Positions 9,268 to 18,314 are shown, counted from the first letter of the stretch. The stretch: 64,000 bases of DNA from Bacteroides caccae (GCF_002222615.2 NZ_CP022412.2:620001-684000), one strand, 5' to 3'. Numbers and translations are program-made. The notes: a model not told the origin generated them from the sequence alone.

Positions 9268-9299
9268 TTTGTATTCTGCTGAGGTGCAGCCTATCTTCG
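9268..9299 (+). promoter_or_regulatory. Bacteroides-type promoter of xerD
   Basis: TTTG (9268-9271) and TATCTTCG (9292-9299) are 20 bases apart; only one position deviates from TAnnTTTG. The start codon follows after about 23 bases. The -33 elements of this and the divergent aroQ promoter are 4 bases apart, so the two polymerases would compete for the same DNA. Confidence 0.75.
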
Positions 9300-9322
9300 C
9301 GGAGCAAAGGTAGAAAAAAGAA

Positions 9323-10273
9323 ATGGAAATCAACGAAAAAAAGAAGAAGAAGGAACAACAGGAACTGATAATCAGAAAGTATCAGCAGTATCTCAAACTG
9401 GAAAAGTCTTTATCTCCCAACACGCTGGAAGCCTATCTTACAGACCTGGACAAATTGATGAGTTTCCTGACCTTGGAGGGCATCAACGTTCTGGAAGTGT
9501 GCCTGTCTGATCTCCAACGTTTTACAGCCGGACTACATGATATTGGTATCCATCCCCGTTCGCAGGCCCGTATCCTGTCAGGGATCAAATCATTCTTCCG
9601 TTTCCTGCTTATGGCTGATTATTTGGAGGCTGATCCCAGCGAATTGCTGGAAGGGCCCAAAATAGGCTTCAAACTCCCTGAGGTGCTGACGGTGGAAGAA
9701 ATCGATCGGATTATCTCTGCCGTCGACCGCAGTAAGGCCGAAGGGCAACGAAACAGGGCTATATTAGAAACCTTATATAGCTGCGGACTTCGCGTATCAG
9801 AACTTGTCAACCTCAAGCTGTCCGATCTTTATTTCGACGAGGGTTTCATCAAAGTGGAAGGAAAAGGCAGCAAACAACGACTTGTGCCCATTTCCCCCCG
9901 TGCCATTAACGAGATAAAACTCTACTTCACCGACCGTAACCGGATCGAAGTAAAAAAAGAATATGAAGATTTTGTATTTGTCAGCCAGCGGAGAGGCAAA
10001 GGACTTTCACGAATAATGATCTTCCACATGATTAAAGAATTAGCACAAACGGCAGGTATCATCAAAAATATCAGCCCGCACACTTTCCGCCACTCTTTTG
10101 CCACTCATTTACTGGAAGGCGGAGCCAATTTGCGGGCTATTCAATGCATGCTCGGACATGAGTCTATTGCTACAACCGAAATTTACACGCATATCGACCG
10201 TAATATGCTTCGCAGTGAGATCATTGAACATCATCCCCGAAATATCAAGTACCGGAAAGAAAAAGAGCGCTAA
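9323..10273 (+). CDS. xerD: Tyrosine recombinase XerD
   Basis: The 316-residue product has an N-terminal SAM-like core-binding domain (residues ~15-110) and a C-terminal catalytic domain. The catalytic set is complete: Arg157 (CGLRVSEL), Lys181 (GKGSK), His253 and Arg256 (HTFRHSFATH), His279 (LGHES) and Tyr288 (TEIYTH). It resolves chromosome dimers at dif together with a partner recombinase. The position beside aroQ-pyk and the length indicate the housekeeping XerD rather than a phage integrase. An extra lysine-rich N-terminus (EKKKKKEQQ) is present. Confidence 0.9.
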   Translation: MEINEKKKKKEQQELIIRKYQQYLKLEKSLSPNTLEAYLTDLDKLMSFLTLEGINVLEVCLSDLQRFTAGLHDIGIHPRSQARILSGIKSFFRFLLMADYLEADPSELLEGPKIGFKLPEVLTVEEIDRIISAVDRSKAEGQRNRAILETLYSCGLRVSELVNLKLSDLYFDEGFIKVEGKGSKQRLVPISPRAINEIKLYFTDRNRIEVKKEYEDFVFVSQRRGKGLSRIMIFHMIKELAQTAGIIKNISPHTFRHSFATHLLEGGANLRAIQCMLGHESIATTEIYTHIDRNMLRSEIIEHHPRNIKYRKEKER

Positions 10274-10330
10274 TTTCATTAAATTATGATAAAATCAACC
10301 CCTTATCCTTATATTTATATTAAGAATTAA

Positions 10331-10338
10331 TATCTTTG
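10331..10338 (+). promoter_or_regulatory. -7 box (TATCTTTG) upstream of the TPR/OmpA-like lipoprotein gene
   Basis: A perfect TAnnTTTG box lies 82 bases before the start codon. A convincing TTTG at -33 is not seen; the upstream stretch is AT-rich. The long leader is compatible with a highly expressed mRNA. Confidence 0.55.
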
Positions 10339-10419
10339 CGTTACTTTTTCTGTACTAGACAGAAAGGTGTATGTGAATACGACGATATTTCAATTACAAA
10401 CATTTAATTTATACCTAAA

Positions 10420-12114
10420 ATGACTAAGAAGTTGTACTTGCCTTTACTCATGGCAATGGTTGTTGCATTATTCTCTTCTTGCAGCAAAAAAATGGGTGAA
10501 TTATCAGCTGATTACTTCACTGTTACTCCGCAGGTGCTGGAGGCAGTAGGTGGTAAAGTTCCTGCAACCATTAACGGCAAATTCCCGGAAAAGTATTTCA
10601 ACAAGAAAGCAGTTGTAGAAGTAACTCCGGTTTTGAAATGGAATGGTGGCGAAGCTAAAGGCCAACCAGCGACTTTCCAAGGTGAAAAAGTAGAAGGTAA
10701 CGACCAGACTATCTCTTACAAGATGGGCGGTAGCTACACAATGAAAACTTCCTTCGACTATGTTCCTGAAATGGCTAAGTCTGAACTGTACCTCGAATTT
10801 AAAGCTACTATCGGTAAGAAAGTGGTTACTATCCCTGCTGTGAAAGTAGCTGATGGTGTCATTTCTACTTCTGAATTAGTTAACAATACATTAGGTAACG
10901 CAAACCCGGCATTGGGCGAAGACGCTTTCCAACGTATCATCAAAGAAAAACATGACGCTAACATCATGTTCTTGATCCAACAAGCTAACATTCGTTCAAG
11001 CGAGTTGAAAACTGCTAAAGAATTCAATAAAGAAGTGGCTAACGTAAACGAAGCTGCTAACAAGAAGATCAGCAATATCGAAGTTTCTGCATACGCTTCT
11101 CCTGATGGTGGTGTAAGCTTGAATACTACACTGGCTGAAAATCGTGAAGGCAACACAACTAAGATGTTGAGCAAAGACCTGAAGAAAGCTAAAATCGACG
11201 CTCCGATCGATGCTAAATATACCGCACAGGACTGGGAAGGCTTCCAGGAACTGGTTTCTAAATCTAACATCCAGGATAAAGAGTTGATTCTCCGCGTATT
11301 GTCAATGTATCAAGATCCTGCACAAAGAGAACAAGAAATCAAAAACATTTCTTCAGTTTACAAAACTTTGGCTGACGAAATCCTTCCTCAGCTGCGTCGT
11401 TCTCGTTTGACTTTGAACTACGAAATCATCGGTAAGTCTGACGAAGAAATCGCTAAGCTGGCTTCTTCTAATCCTTCAGAACTGAATGTTGAAGAATTGC
11501 TGTATGCTGCTACACTGACTAACGATCCTGCTAAACAAGAAGCTATCTATACTCAGGCTACAAAACAATTCCCTAACGATTACCGTGCTTTCAACAACTT
11601 GGGTAAATTGGCTTATCAGGCTGGTAACGTTGACAAAGCAGAATCTTATTTCAAGAAAGCTGCCAGCGTTAACGCTTCTCCTGAAGTTAACATGAACTTA
11701 GGTTTGATCTCTTTGATCAAGGGTGACAAAGCTGCTGCTGAAACTTACTTCGGTAAAGCTGCCGGCACTAAAGAACTTGGCGAATCTATGGGTAACCTGT
11801 ACATCGCTCAAGGTCAATATGAAAGAGCAGTTAACTCATTCGGTGACTCTAAGACTAACAGTGCTGCTCTGGCTCAGATCCTTGCTAAGGACTACAACAA
11901 GGCTAAAAACACATTGGCTAACGTAGAAAGACCGGATGCTTACACTGACTACCTGATGGCTGTTTTAGGTGCTAGAACTAACAATTCTTCTATGGTAACA
12001 AGCAGCTTGAAGAGCGCAGTTGCTAAAGATCCTTCATTAGCTAAGAAGGCAGCTACTGACCTGGAATTTGCAAAATACTTCACTAATGCAGATTTCATGA
12101 GCATCGCTAAATAA
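10420..12114 (+). CDS. TPR-repeat lipoprotein with OmpA-like segment
   Basis: The 564-residue product has a lipoprotein signal (LFSSC, Cys21). Residues ~25-150 form a beta-rich region. A central stretch reads ISNIEVSAYASPDGG...ENR, which resembles the OmpA C-terminal peptidoglycan-binding motif (GYASPEG...LSExRA). Tetratricopeptide repeats follow around residues 350-500 (NDYRAFNNLGKLAYQAGNVD). Codon use is strongly biased (GCT, AAC, CTG), more so than in its neighbours, suggesting very high expression. The role is probably envelope-structural, at the outer membrane or cell wall. It stands alone between its own -7 box and a terminator. Confidence 0.75.
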   Translation: MTKKLYLPLLMAMVVALFSSCSKKMGELSADYFTVTPQVLEAVGGKVPATINGKFPEKYFNKKAVVEVTPVLKWNGGEAKGQPATFQGEKVEGNDQTISYKMGGSYTMKTSFDYVPEMAKSELYLEFKATIGKKVVTIPAVKVADGVISTSELVNNTLGNANPALGEDAFQRIIKEKHDANIMFLIQQANIRSSELKTAKEFNKEVANVNEAANKKISNIEVSAYASPDGGVSLNTTLAENREGNTTKMLSKDLKKAKIDAPIDAKYTAQDWEGFQELVSKSNIQDKELILRVLSMYQDPAQREQEIKNISSVYKTLADEILPQLRRSRLTLNYEIIGKSDEEIAKLASSNPSELNVEELLYAATLTNDPAKQEAIYTQATKQFPNDYRAFNNLGKLAYQAGNVDKAESYFKKAASVNASPEVNMNLGLISLIKGDKAAAETYFGKAAGTKELGESMGNLYIAQGQYERAVNSFGDSKTNSAALAQILAKDYNKAKNTLANVERPDAYTDYLMAVLGARTNNSSMVTSSLKSAVAKDPSLAKKAATDLEFAKYFTNADFMSIAK

Positions 12115-12143
12115 TAAGAATTACCACTCTATTTTAAATAATG

Positions 12144-12187
12144 AGAATTGCCTGTCATATATATGACGGGCAATTCTTTTTTTTATC
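12144..12187 (+). terminator. Rho-independent terminator
   Basis: The stem AGAATTGCC (12144-12152) pairs with GGCAATTCT (12169-12177). An inner TGTCATATATATGACG part extends it, and it is followed by a run of T. It ends the lipoprotein transcript. Confidence 0.85.
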
Positions 12188-12276
12188 CGGAGAAAACGGT
12201 TAATTAATAAAATACCCTAAAGAAAGGTTCTTTATTGTCGGCAAAATAGTATATTCGTAATCATAGAATAGAATAT

Positions 12277-13905
12277 ATGAAAAAGCACAGTAGATACTAT
12301 TACAGTTTATTAATCAGCTGCCTCATTATTATGAGCAGTTGCCAGCCCAAACCTTCATCACTACTGAAAGAAGCCATGAAAATGGAAAAAGTTTCAACAG
12401 ACAGTATATTCTTCTATTTGCAACAAATAGCACACCCCCGCCAATTATCCCTATCCGAACAAGGAGACTATTATTTGCTCTCTTATAAAGCAACGCTATG
12501 GAAAACCGGCCTCCCCGGTGACTCACTGCTCCGAAATGCTCTCACGTGCTACAAACAAAGCAACCTACAAGCCAAATGGCTGCAAGCACACATAGAGCAA
12601 AGCGCTTCCTACCTATATAAGAATCTACCCGATTCCACATTATTATCAACCGGAAAGTTGCTGAAAGAGTACCAACTGAACGATACATTAAAGACACGCA
12701 TATACGGACTAAGGAGAGCGGCATATTACAGAAAACAAGACTACAATCAAGCCCTTGCAATGGCGGATAGCAGCAAACAGCTAACCCGTAAAAGCAAAGA
12801 TACGCTTGCCTACTTCACTGCAAACCAACTATACCTTCAAATTATAGAAGCAATGCAGCAACATGAAAAATATACCCAAGGGTACAAAAAGTTGATAGAA
12901 GAACTTAGAGACTCTCCCAACCACCAGTCCCTCATTTATTATGCATTCGAAAATCTGCTGAATACCAGTTTGGAAAGAAAAGATTACCGGCAAGCGCTGA
13001 AGTATCTCCAACTGTTATCCAATGAACGTCGCAGCCGATACGAAATTCCCCATTACCTATTGCTCCGTGGGAGGACATACGCAGCCCTGAACCAGACAGA
13101 TTCCGCCAAATATTACTATCAGCAAGCTGCAACCTCCACTTCAGAATTTATTGCCATGGAAGCAAATGCTCTTTTATTCAATCTGATAAATCAAGAAGAT
13201 TATCCAGAACAAGCGTTTTACAGCAAACAAAAGGAAAATACAATAAAAAATAATATACTTGGCAACATCAATTCAGAAATACAAAGAAGAGAATTCAACG
13301 AGCTCAAATTGCAAAACGAGCTATACCAGCTTCATTTTCAGCAACAGAAGCACGAACTATGGATGCTCGGAATCATCACAGCTTTACTAAGCGTAGGGTT
13401 CATCGCATTCTTCTTTTATCAAAGAGAGAAAAAAGAGCGGTTGCAGCAAGAGAATCTATTATTGCACAAGGAAGCGGAACTAAGCGGATTGCGGGAAAAA
13501 GAAATCCGACAGAGAAACAAAGAAGCGGAGTTGCGGGAAGCTCTTTTCAGAAGAATATCGTTCTTTCATAAACTACCTTCCCTCCACACCGATGACAAGC
13601 AGGATGAATCTGCCGCTAACAGCAAAATAGTGGTAACAAACACAGAGTGGGCGGAAGTCATTTCAGTCGTAAATGATGCCTTCGACAATTTTGTAGTTCG
13701 CTTACAACAAGCCTATCCTTCTTTGGGAGAAAAAGAAATCGGCTTCTGCTGCCTCGTCAAAATCAATGTCAATATACAGGATTTATCAGACATCTACTGT
13801 ATCAGCAAAGCAGCTATCACCAAACGAAAATATCGAATCAAAACCGACAAGCTGGGAATCACTGATGAAAACATAAGCCTTGACAGTTTTCTCAAAGCAT
13901 TTTAG
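12277..13905 (+). CDS. Membrane-anchored TPR regulator with C-terminal helix-turn-helix
   Basis: The 542-residue product has a lipoprotein-like signal (IIMSSC, Cys22). Helical TPR-like repeats span ~30-340. One strong transmembrane helix follows (residues ~362-382, ITALLSVGFIAFFFYQ), then a highly charged coiled coil (~385-430) and a C-terminal segment YPSLGEKEIGFCCLVKINVN...ISKAAITKRKYRI. That end matches the LuxR/HTH-like domain found at the end of TPR-TM proteins in Bacteroidetes. It would sense something in the periplasm and bind DNA from the membrane. Possible targets are the next genes, because two copies of TTGTCCGCCT lie in the intergenic space. Ligand and targets are unknown. Confidence 0.7.
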   Translation: MKKHSRYYYSLLISCLIIMSSCQPKPSSLLKEAMKMEKVSTDSIFFYLQQIAHPRQLSLSEQGDYYLLSYKATLWKTGLPGDSLLRNALTCYKQSNLQAKWLQAHIEQSASYLYKNLPDSTLLSTGKLLKEYQLNDTLKTRIYGLRRAAYYRKQDYNQALAMADSSKQLTRKSKDTLAYFTANQLYLQIIEAMQQHEKYTQGYKKLIEELRDSPNHQSLIYYAFENLLNTSLERKDYRQALKYLQLLSNERRSRYEIPHYLLLRGRTYAALNQTDSAKYYYQQAATSTSEFIAMEANALLFNLINQEDYPEQAFYSKQKENTIKNNILGNINSEIQRREFNELKLQNELYQLHFQQQKHELWMLGIITALLSVGFIAFFFYQREKKERLQQENLLLHKEAELSGLREKEIRQRNKEAELREALFRRISFFHKLPSLHTDDKQDESAANSKIVVTNTEWAEVISVVNDAFDNFVVRLQQAYPSLGEKEIGFCCLVKINVNIQDLSDIYCISKAAITKRKYRIKTDKLGITDENISLDSFLKAF

Positions 13906-14102
13906 TAATTAGTCCAACCTCATTTATATTTTGTCCGCCTTACAAAATAACGCAATAGCGTATATTCTACTAATAATCAGATATATAAGCGACAACCAAG
14001 AGAGCATTCTTGTCCGCCTGTTTTTTTGTTTTTCTATTTGTTTCAGCCTACTTTTGTCCCGAAGCCAATTAGAAAAACAGTACTAACTAAATACATATCA
14101 GT
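13906..14102 (+). promoter_or_regulatory. Intergenic region with promoter of the beta-propeller gene
   Basis: TTTG (14025-14028) and TACTTTTG (14049-14056) are exactly 20 bases apart, a full match to the Bacteroides promoter. The start codon is 46 bases downstream of the -7 box. The decamer TTGTCCGCCT occurs twice (13931-13940 and 14010-14019). The second copy ends 5 bases before the -33 element, a suitable place for an activator. Confidence 0.75.
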
Positions 14103-15311
14103 ATGAAAAACAGAAGTATTATTTTCAGTTTATGCGCTTGTTCTTTATTAGCAATTTTTGCTTTTACAGACAACAGCAAAGCAACGAAAGACCCACTGGC
14201 ACTATCGCCTGTCGTAGCCAAGAGCGTCACAACACCTACGGGAACATTAATTTCCTGTAATTTAAAAAGCCTGAAAGATACGGTAGACATTCCCCTGAGC
14301 TATCTGACAGAAGAACTCCAAGTGGTACAGTTAGACAATCGGGATGAAGCACTGGTAGGAGGTTGGGTACGTACTACTGTCAGCGACAATTACATTCTGG
14401 TTAGTAATAACAAACAGACTCCCTATAAACTTTTCACCCGTGACGGCAAATATATCACCAACATTGGCGCCTATGGCCAGGGACCGAACGAATACGGAAA
14501 TACGTACGCTGAACAGTTAGACGAGGCCCACAACCGTATCTATATCCTACCCTGGCAAAGTGACAAATTACTTGTATTCGATTTGAAAGGAAATCCACAA
14601 GCCCCCATCCCATTATGCCTGCGCGTTCCTAAAGGACAATTCAGAGTAGACACGGAGAAATCGGAAGTCACAGTGACGGTACTGCCATTTCAGGGTTGGC
14701 CGGCAGTAGTATGGACACAAGATTTTAACGGCAAACGCAAAAACTTCGTTGCTCCCGCACATCTGACCGTTCCACGAGACTTCAGTAATGAAGTATTTAT
14801 GGGTAACAACACCTCCGATTATGATGTCATGCTAATGGTCATTATGCCTACCCCGCGAGTAGACAGCCTATACCACTACAACAATGCCAAAAACCGTCTG
14901 GAAGCCCGTTTCACTGTCGAATATGCCAATAAAGATAAAATTCCCTGGCATGGCTATTCCGAATATCCGCGCCATTTTATAGGCGACGTTTCTTTCCCGG
15001 TACAAATGTCTAAAAACACATGGGGAAGCACTAAGCCTGCCAAATATATTGTAGACAAAAAGACACTGCACGGCAACTATTTCCACTTGTACAATGACTT
15101 TTTAGGAACAAAGGAGATGCAGATATGGCCGTCTTTCGGCAACGGATATTACGTCTCTAACATGGAACCGTCACAACTAAAAGAAACACTAGAGAAAGAA
15201 CTGGCAAGAAAAGATCTCCCCAGCACAGTACGAAAACGTACACAAGCGTTAGTGAAATCATTAAACGAAGACAATAACAACGTTGTTCTCTTTGCTAAAA
15301 TGAAAAAATAA
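14103..15311 (+). CDS. Exported six-bladed beta-propeller (NHL/DUF4934-like) protein
   Basis: The 402-residue product has a signal peptide (residues 1-22). The propeller-like pattern FTRDGKYITNIGAYGQGPNEYGN, followed by RIYILPWQSDKLLVFDLKGN, is typical of the Bacteroidetes '6-bladed beta-propeller' group. The function of that group is not known. It follows the membrane HTH regulator with its own promoter, and a long hairpin separates it from the thioredoxin-like lipoprotein. Confidence 0.65.
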   Translation: MKNRSIIFSLCACSLLAIFAFTDNSKATKDPLALSPVVAKSVTTPTGTLISCNLKSLKDTVDIPLSYLTEELQVVQLDNRDEALVGGWVRTTVSDNYILVSNNKQTPYKLFTRDGKYITNIGAYGQGPNEYGNTYAEQLDEAHNRIYILPWQSDKLLVFDLKGNPQAPIPLCLRVPKGQFRVDTEKSEVTVTVLPFQGWPAVVWTQDFNGKRKNFVAPAHLTVPRDFSNEVFMGNNTSDYDVMLMVIMPTPRVDSLYHYNNAKNRLEARFTVEYANKDKIPWHGYSEYPRHFIGDVSFPVQMSKNTWGSTKPAKYIVDKKTLHGNYFHLYNDFLGTKEMQIWPSFGNGYYVSNMEPSQLKETLEKELARKDLPSTVRKRTQALVKSLNEDNNNVVLFAKMKK

Positions 15312-15338
15312 AAATCCTCCAAAAAGCAATAAAAAAGC

Positions 15339-15376
15339 TGCACCCCAAAAGTTTTTTGTCTAACTTTTGGGGTGCA
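15339..15376. repeat. Long perfect inverted repeat / bidirectional hairpin
   Basis: TGCACCCCAAAAGTT (15339-15353) is the perfect complement of AACTTTTGGGGTGCA (15362-15376), a 15-bp stem with an 8-base loop (TTTTGTCT). A-runs upstream give a T-tail on the minus strand; on the plus strand the T-rich run is delayed to 15399-15408. It may act as a terminator, or be a dispersed palindromic element resembling the ends of some insertion sequences. No transposase is nearby. Confidence 0.7.
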
Positions 15377-15446
15377 ATGCATTTTGAGACAGCCTCTTCT
15401 TTTTTTTTATCCGTAAAAACCGTACTTTCGCAGAAAAGAAATCAAA

Positions 15447-16526
15447 ATGATGAAAAAGAGTAGCATTTTAATCCTCATAGCTATCTGCCTGTTCAGTTGC
15501 AGCAAGCCTTCCAAGGAAGCCAGTATCACCGGAGAAATCAAAGGATTGGGAACAGATACACTTTACCTGTACGGCATGGACGAATTGCGCGACCGGATAG
15601 ACACGATCTTCACCAAGGACGACAAATTCGCCTATACCATCCCGGTAGACACCATTACTCCTGCTTTTCTGCTTATCAACAACCAAATAGAATATCCCAT
15701 ATATCTTGATAAAGGAAACAAAATCAAAATTAAAGGAGATATAAGCAATCCGGAATACCTTCATATCGAAGGGAATATATATAATCAGGAGTTTACTGCT
15801 TTCCAGGAAGATCTGCGAGGGCTGGGCACTCCCTCTGAAAAGGTATTGGAGCAGAAAGCGGAAGAGTTCATCCGGGGACATCATTCTTCATTCGTCAGCC
15901 TCTACCTATTGGATAAATACTTCGTCCAAAAAGACTCGCCCGACTTCAATAAAATAAAAAAACTCATCGAAGTAATGGCAGGAGTATTGCAAGACAAACT
16001 TTACATCGAACGTCTTAACGAAAGCATCTCCCAAGCGGAAAAGACAGAGATCGGTAAATATGCCCCATTTTTCAGTCTCCCTAATGTGAAAGGAGAAAAG
16101 ATAAGCCGCACATCGGAAAACCTCAAAAAGAAAAACCTGCTAATCAATTTCTGGGCTTCATGGGGTGATAGTATTGCCAATCAAAACAGCAATGCCGAAC
16201 TGCGGGAAATCTACAAAAAATACAAAAAGAATAAATATATAGCCATGTTGGGCATTTCTCTTGACTTGAACAAGGAGCAATGGAAAGACGCTATTAAACG
16301 TGACACGCTGGACTGGGAACAAGTGTGCGACTTCGATGGATTTAACTCCGAAGTTGCTAAACAATATACGATCCGGCAAATACCGGCCAACATACTCCTG
16401 TCAGCAGACGGAAAGATTCTGGCAAAGGACCTCAAAGGCGAAAAGCTGAAGAAGAAAATTGAAGAAGTAGTTTCCGCAGCAGAAGAAAAAGATAAGAAAG
16501 ACAACAAAAAAAGAAATAACCAGTAA
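15447..16526 (+). CDS. Thioredoxin-fold lipoprotein with DUF4369-like N-terminus, lacking redox cysteines
   Basis: The 359-residue product has lipoprotein signal LFSC (Cys18). A beta-rich DUF4369-like domain (~25-115: GEIKGLGTDTLYLYG) precedes an AhpC/TSA-type thioredoxin domain (~205-340). Around residues 234-243 it reads NFWASWGDSI, where active TlpA/ResA-like proteins have WCxxC. Both cysteines are replaced, and the cis-Pro loop is still present (RQIPANILL). It therefore cannot do thiol-disulfide exchange in the usual way and probably acts as a binding protein. Its C-terminus is a lysine-rich tail. The stop is 6 bases before the ComM-like start, so the two may be co-transcribed. Confidence 0.75.
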   Translation: MMKKSSILILIAICLFSCSKPSKEASITGEIKGLGTDTLYLYGMDELRDRIDTIFTKDDKFAYTIPVDTITPAFLLINNQIEYPIYLDKGNKIKIKGDISNPEYLHIEGNIYNQEFTAFQEDLRGLGTPSEKVLEQKAEEFIRGHHSSFVSLYLLDKYFVQKDSPDFNKIKKLIEVMAGVLQDKLYIERLNESISQAEKTEIGKYAPFFSLPNVKGEKISRTSENLKKKNLLINFWASWGDSIANQNSNAELREIYKKYKKNKYIAMLGISLDLNKEQWKDAIKRDTLDWEQVCDFDGFNSEVAKQYTIRQIPANILLSADGKILAKDLKGEKLKKKIEEVVSAAEEKDKKDNKKRNNQ

Positions 16527-16532
16527 CCAAAC

Positions 16533-18071
16533 GTGTTAATTAAAGTTTTCGGAGCGGCTGTTCAAGGGATTGATGCAACACTCATCACAATCGAAGTAAA
16601 CAGCTCGCGTGGCTGTATGTTTTATCTCGTCGGCCTTCCGGATTCAGCGGTCAAAGAAAGCCACCAACGTATCATCTCCGCACTGCAAGTCAACGGTTAT
16701 AAAATGCCGACCACCAATATTGTAGTCAATATGGCGCCGGCAGATATCCGGAAAGAAGGTTCGGCCTACGACCTGCCTCTTGCTATCGGGTTGCTGGGCG
16801 CCAGTGAAACCATATCATCGGAGAAGTTTTCCCGCTACCTGTTAATGGGAGAATTGAGCTTGGACGGAAGCATACAACCGATCAAGGGAGCACTTCCCAT
16901 TGCCATCAAAGCACGGGAAGACGGTTTTGAAGGATTAATCATTCCCCAACAAAATGCGCGGGAAGCCGCCGTAGTTAACCAGTTAAAAGTCTATGGAGTC
17001 AGCAATATCAGGGAAGTCATTGAGTTCTTCAATAATGAACGCGAATTAGAACCGACAGTTGTTAATACCCGAGAAGAGTTCTATGCCCATCAAAGTACTT
17101 TCGAGTTTGATTTTGCAGATGTGAAAGGGCAGGAAAACGTGAAAAGAGCACTGGAGGTAGCTGCTGCCGGCGGACACAATCTCATCATGATAGGTGCGCC
17201 GGGAAGCGGAAAATCAATGATGGCCAAACGCCTTCCTTCCATTCTCCCTCCCCTCTCGTTGGGTGAAAGCCTCGAAACGACCAAGATACACTCCGTAGCA
17301 GGAAAATTAAACCGCAATTCCTCCCTAATCACTCAACGCCCTTTCCGTGACCCGCACCATACGATTTCGCAAGTAGCAATGGTAGGCGGGGGCAGTTTTC
17401 CCCAGCCGGGGGAAATAAGTCTGGCGCATAACGGAATTTTATTCCTAGATGAACTGCCGGAGTTTAATAGAAACGTACTTGAGGTACTGCGGCAACCATT
17501 GGAAGACAGGAGAATCACAATCTCCCGAATAAAAAGCAGCATCGATTACCCGGCCAGTTTTACACTGGTAGCTTCGATGAATCCTTGCCCTTGCGGATAT
17601 TATAATCATCCGACGAAGGCTTGTGTATGCAGTCCCGGGCAAGTACAGAAATATTTGAATAAAATTTCCGGCCCGCTGCTCGACAGGATTGACATTCAAA
17701 TAGAAATCATTCCCGTACCATTCGATAAGATATCTGACCAAAGAAGGGGAGAATCCAGTGAAACGATCCGCGAACGAGTTATCAAAGCACGACAAATACA
17801 AGAAAAGCGCTACGCCGAATATCCCGGTATCTATTGCAATGCACAGATGAACAGCAAATTACTGTCACTATTTGCCCGGCCGGATGACAAAGGGCTTACC
17901 TTATTAAAGAATGCAATGGATCGGCTCAATTTATCCGCCCGCGCCTATGACAGGATATTGAAAGTATCACGCACCATTGCCGATCTAGAAGGAAGTGAGC
18001 AAATTCTTTCCGGACATTTAGCGGAAGCGATCAGTTATAGAAATCTGGATAGGGAGAACTGGGCCGGATAA
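16533..18071 (+). CDS. comM: ComM/YifB-family Mg-chelatase-like AAA+ ATPase
   Basis: The 512-residue product starts at GTG 16533 (MLIKVFGAAVQGIDATLITIEV). In order it has the N-terminal ChlI-like domain with FYLVGLPDSAVKES, Walker A GAPGSGKSMMAKRLP (~residues 221-235), FRDPHHTIS, Walker B region NGILFLDELPEFN, ASMNPCPCGYY with the zinc-like cysteines, and the C-terminal lid SARAYDRILKVSRTIADL. ComM is a hexameric helicase that promotes branch migration during integration of transformed DNA. Whether it has this role in Bacteroides is not shown. Confidence 0.92.
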   Translation: MLIKVFGAAVQGIDATLITIEVNSSRGCMFYLVGLPDSAVKESHQRIISALQVNGYKMPTTNIVVNMAPADIRKEGSAYDLPLAIGLLGASETISSEKFSRYLLMGELSLDGSIQPIKGALPIAIKAREDGFEGLIIPQQNAREAAVVNQLKVYGVSNIREVIEFFNNERELEPTVVNTREEFYAHQSTFEFDFADVKGQENVKRALEVAAAGGHNLIMIGAPGSGKSMMAKRLPSILPPLSLGESLETTKIHSVAGKLNRNSSLITQRPFRDPHHTISQVAMVGGGSFPQPGEISLAHNGILFLDELPEFNRNVLEVLRQPLEDRRITISRIKSSIDYPASFTLVASMNPCPCGYYNHPTKACVCSPGQVQKYLNKISGPLLDRIDIQIEIIPVPFDKISDQRRGESSETIRERVIKARQIQEKRYAEYPGIYCNAQMNSKLLSLFARPDDKGLTLLKNAMDRLNLSARAYDRILKVSRTIADLEGSEQILSGHLAEAISYRNLDRENWAG

Positions 18072-18212
18072 CAGGACAAGAAAAACAAGTGTTTGTATAA
18101 TTAGGTTACCAGACCCATTGTATGCTATAATTACCCGAATTCAAGAAGATTCCATGCACGAAAATCAATATGACTAAAATAATTTACAGTTCACTACATA
18201 AACGCCTATTCG

Positions 18213-18269
18213 GTTTATAATAAATTTCCGAATCGTTTATTATAAACGGTATCCAAGTTTATTATAAAC
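18213..18269. repeat. Three palindromic 13-bp sites at exact 22-bp spacing
   Basis: GTTTATAATAAAT (18213-18225), GTTTATTATAAAC (18235-18247) and GTTTATTATAAAC (18257-18269) lie exactly 22 bp apart, about two helical turns. The second and third are identical dyads around a central T; the first is in the opposite orientation with one end mismatch. The regular phasing suggests cooperative binding of a dimeric protein. No regulated coding sequence starts next to it: comM ends before it and the PUL ends after it, in convergent orientation. Confidence 0.75.
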
Positions 18270-18314
18270 TCTCAAATAGAAATTTAGAATCTTAGCATCC
18301 ATTTATTACAACAA

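Noticed and set aside
9323..10273. Phage or transposon integrase
   Set aside because: Length, neighbours (aroQ-pyk) and domain layout are those of housekeeping XerD; no att repeats or mobile genes are adjacent.
18213..18269. CRISPR-like array
   Set aside because: Only three copies of 13 bases with 9-base gaps; too short, and no cas genes nearby.
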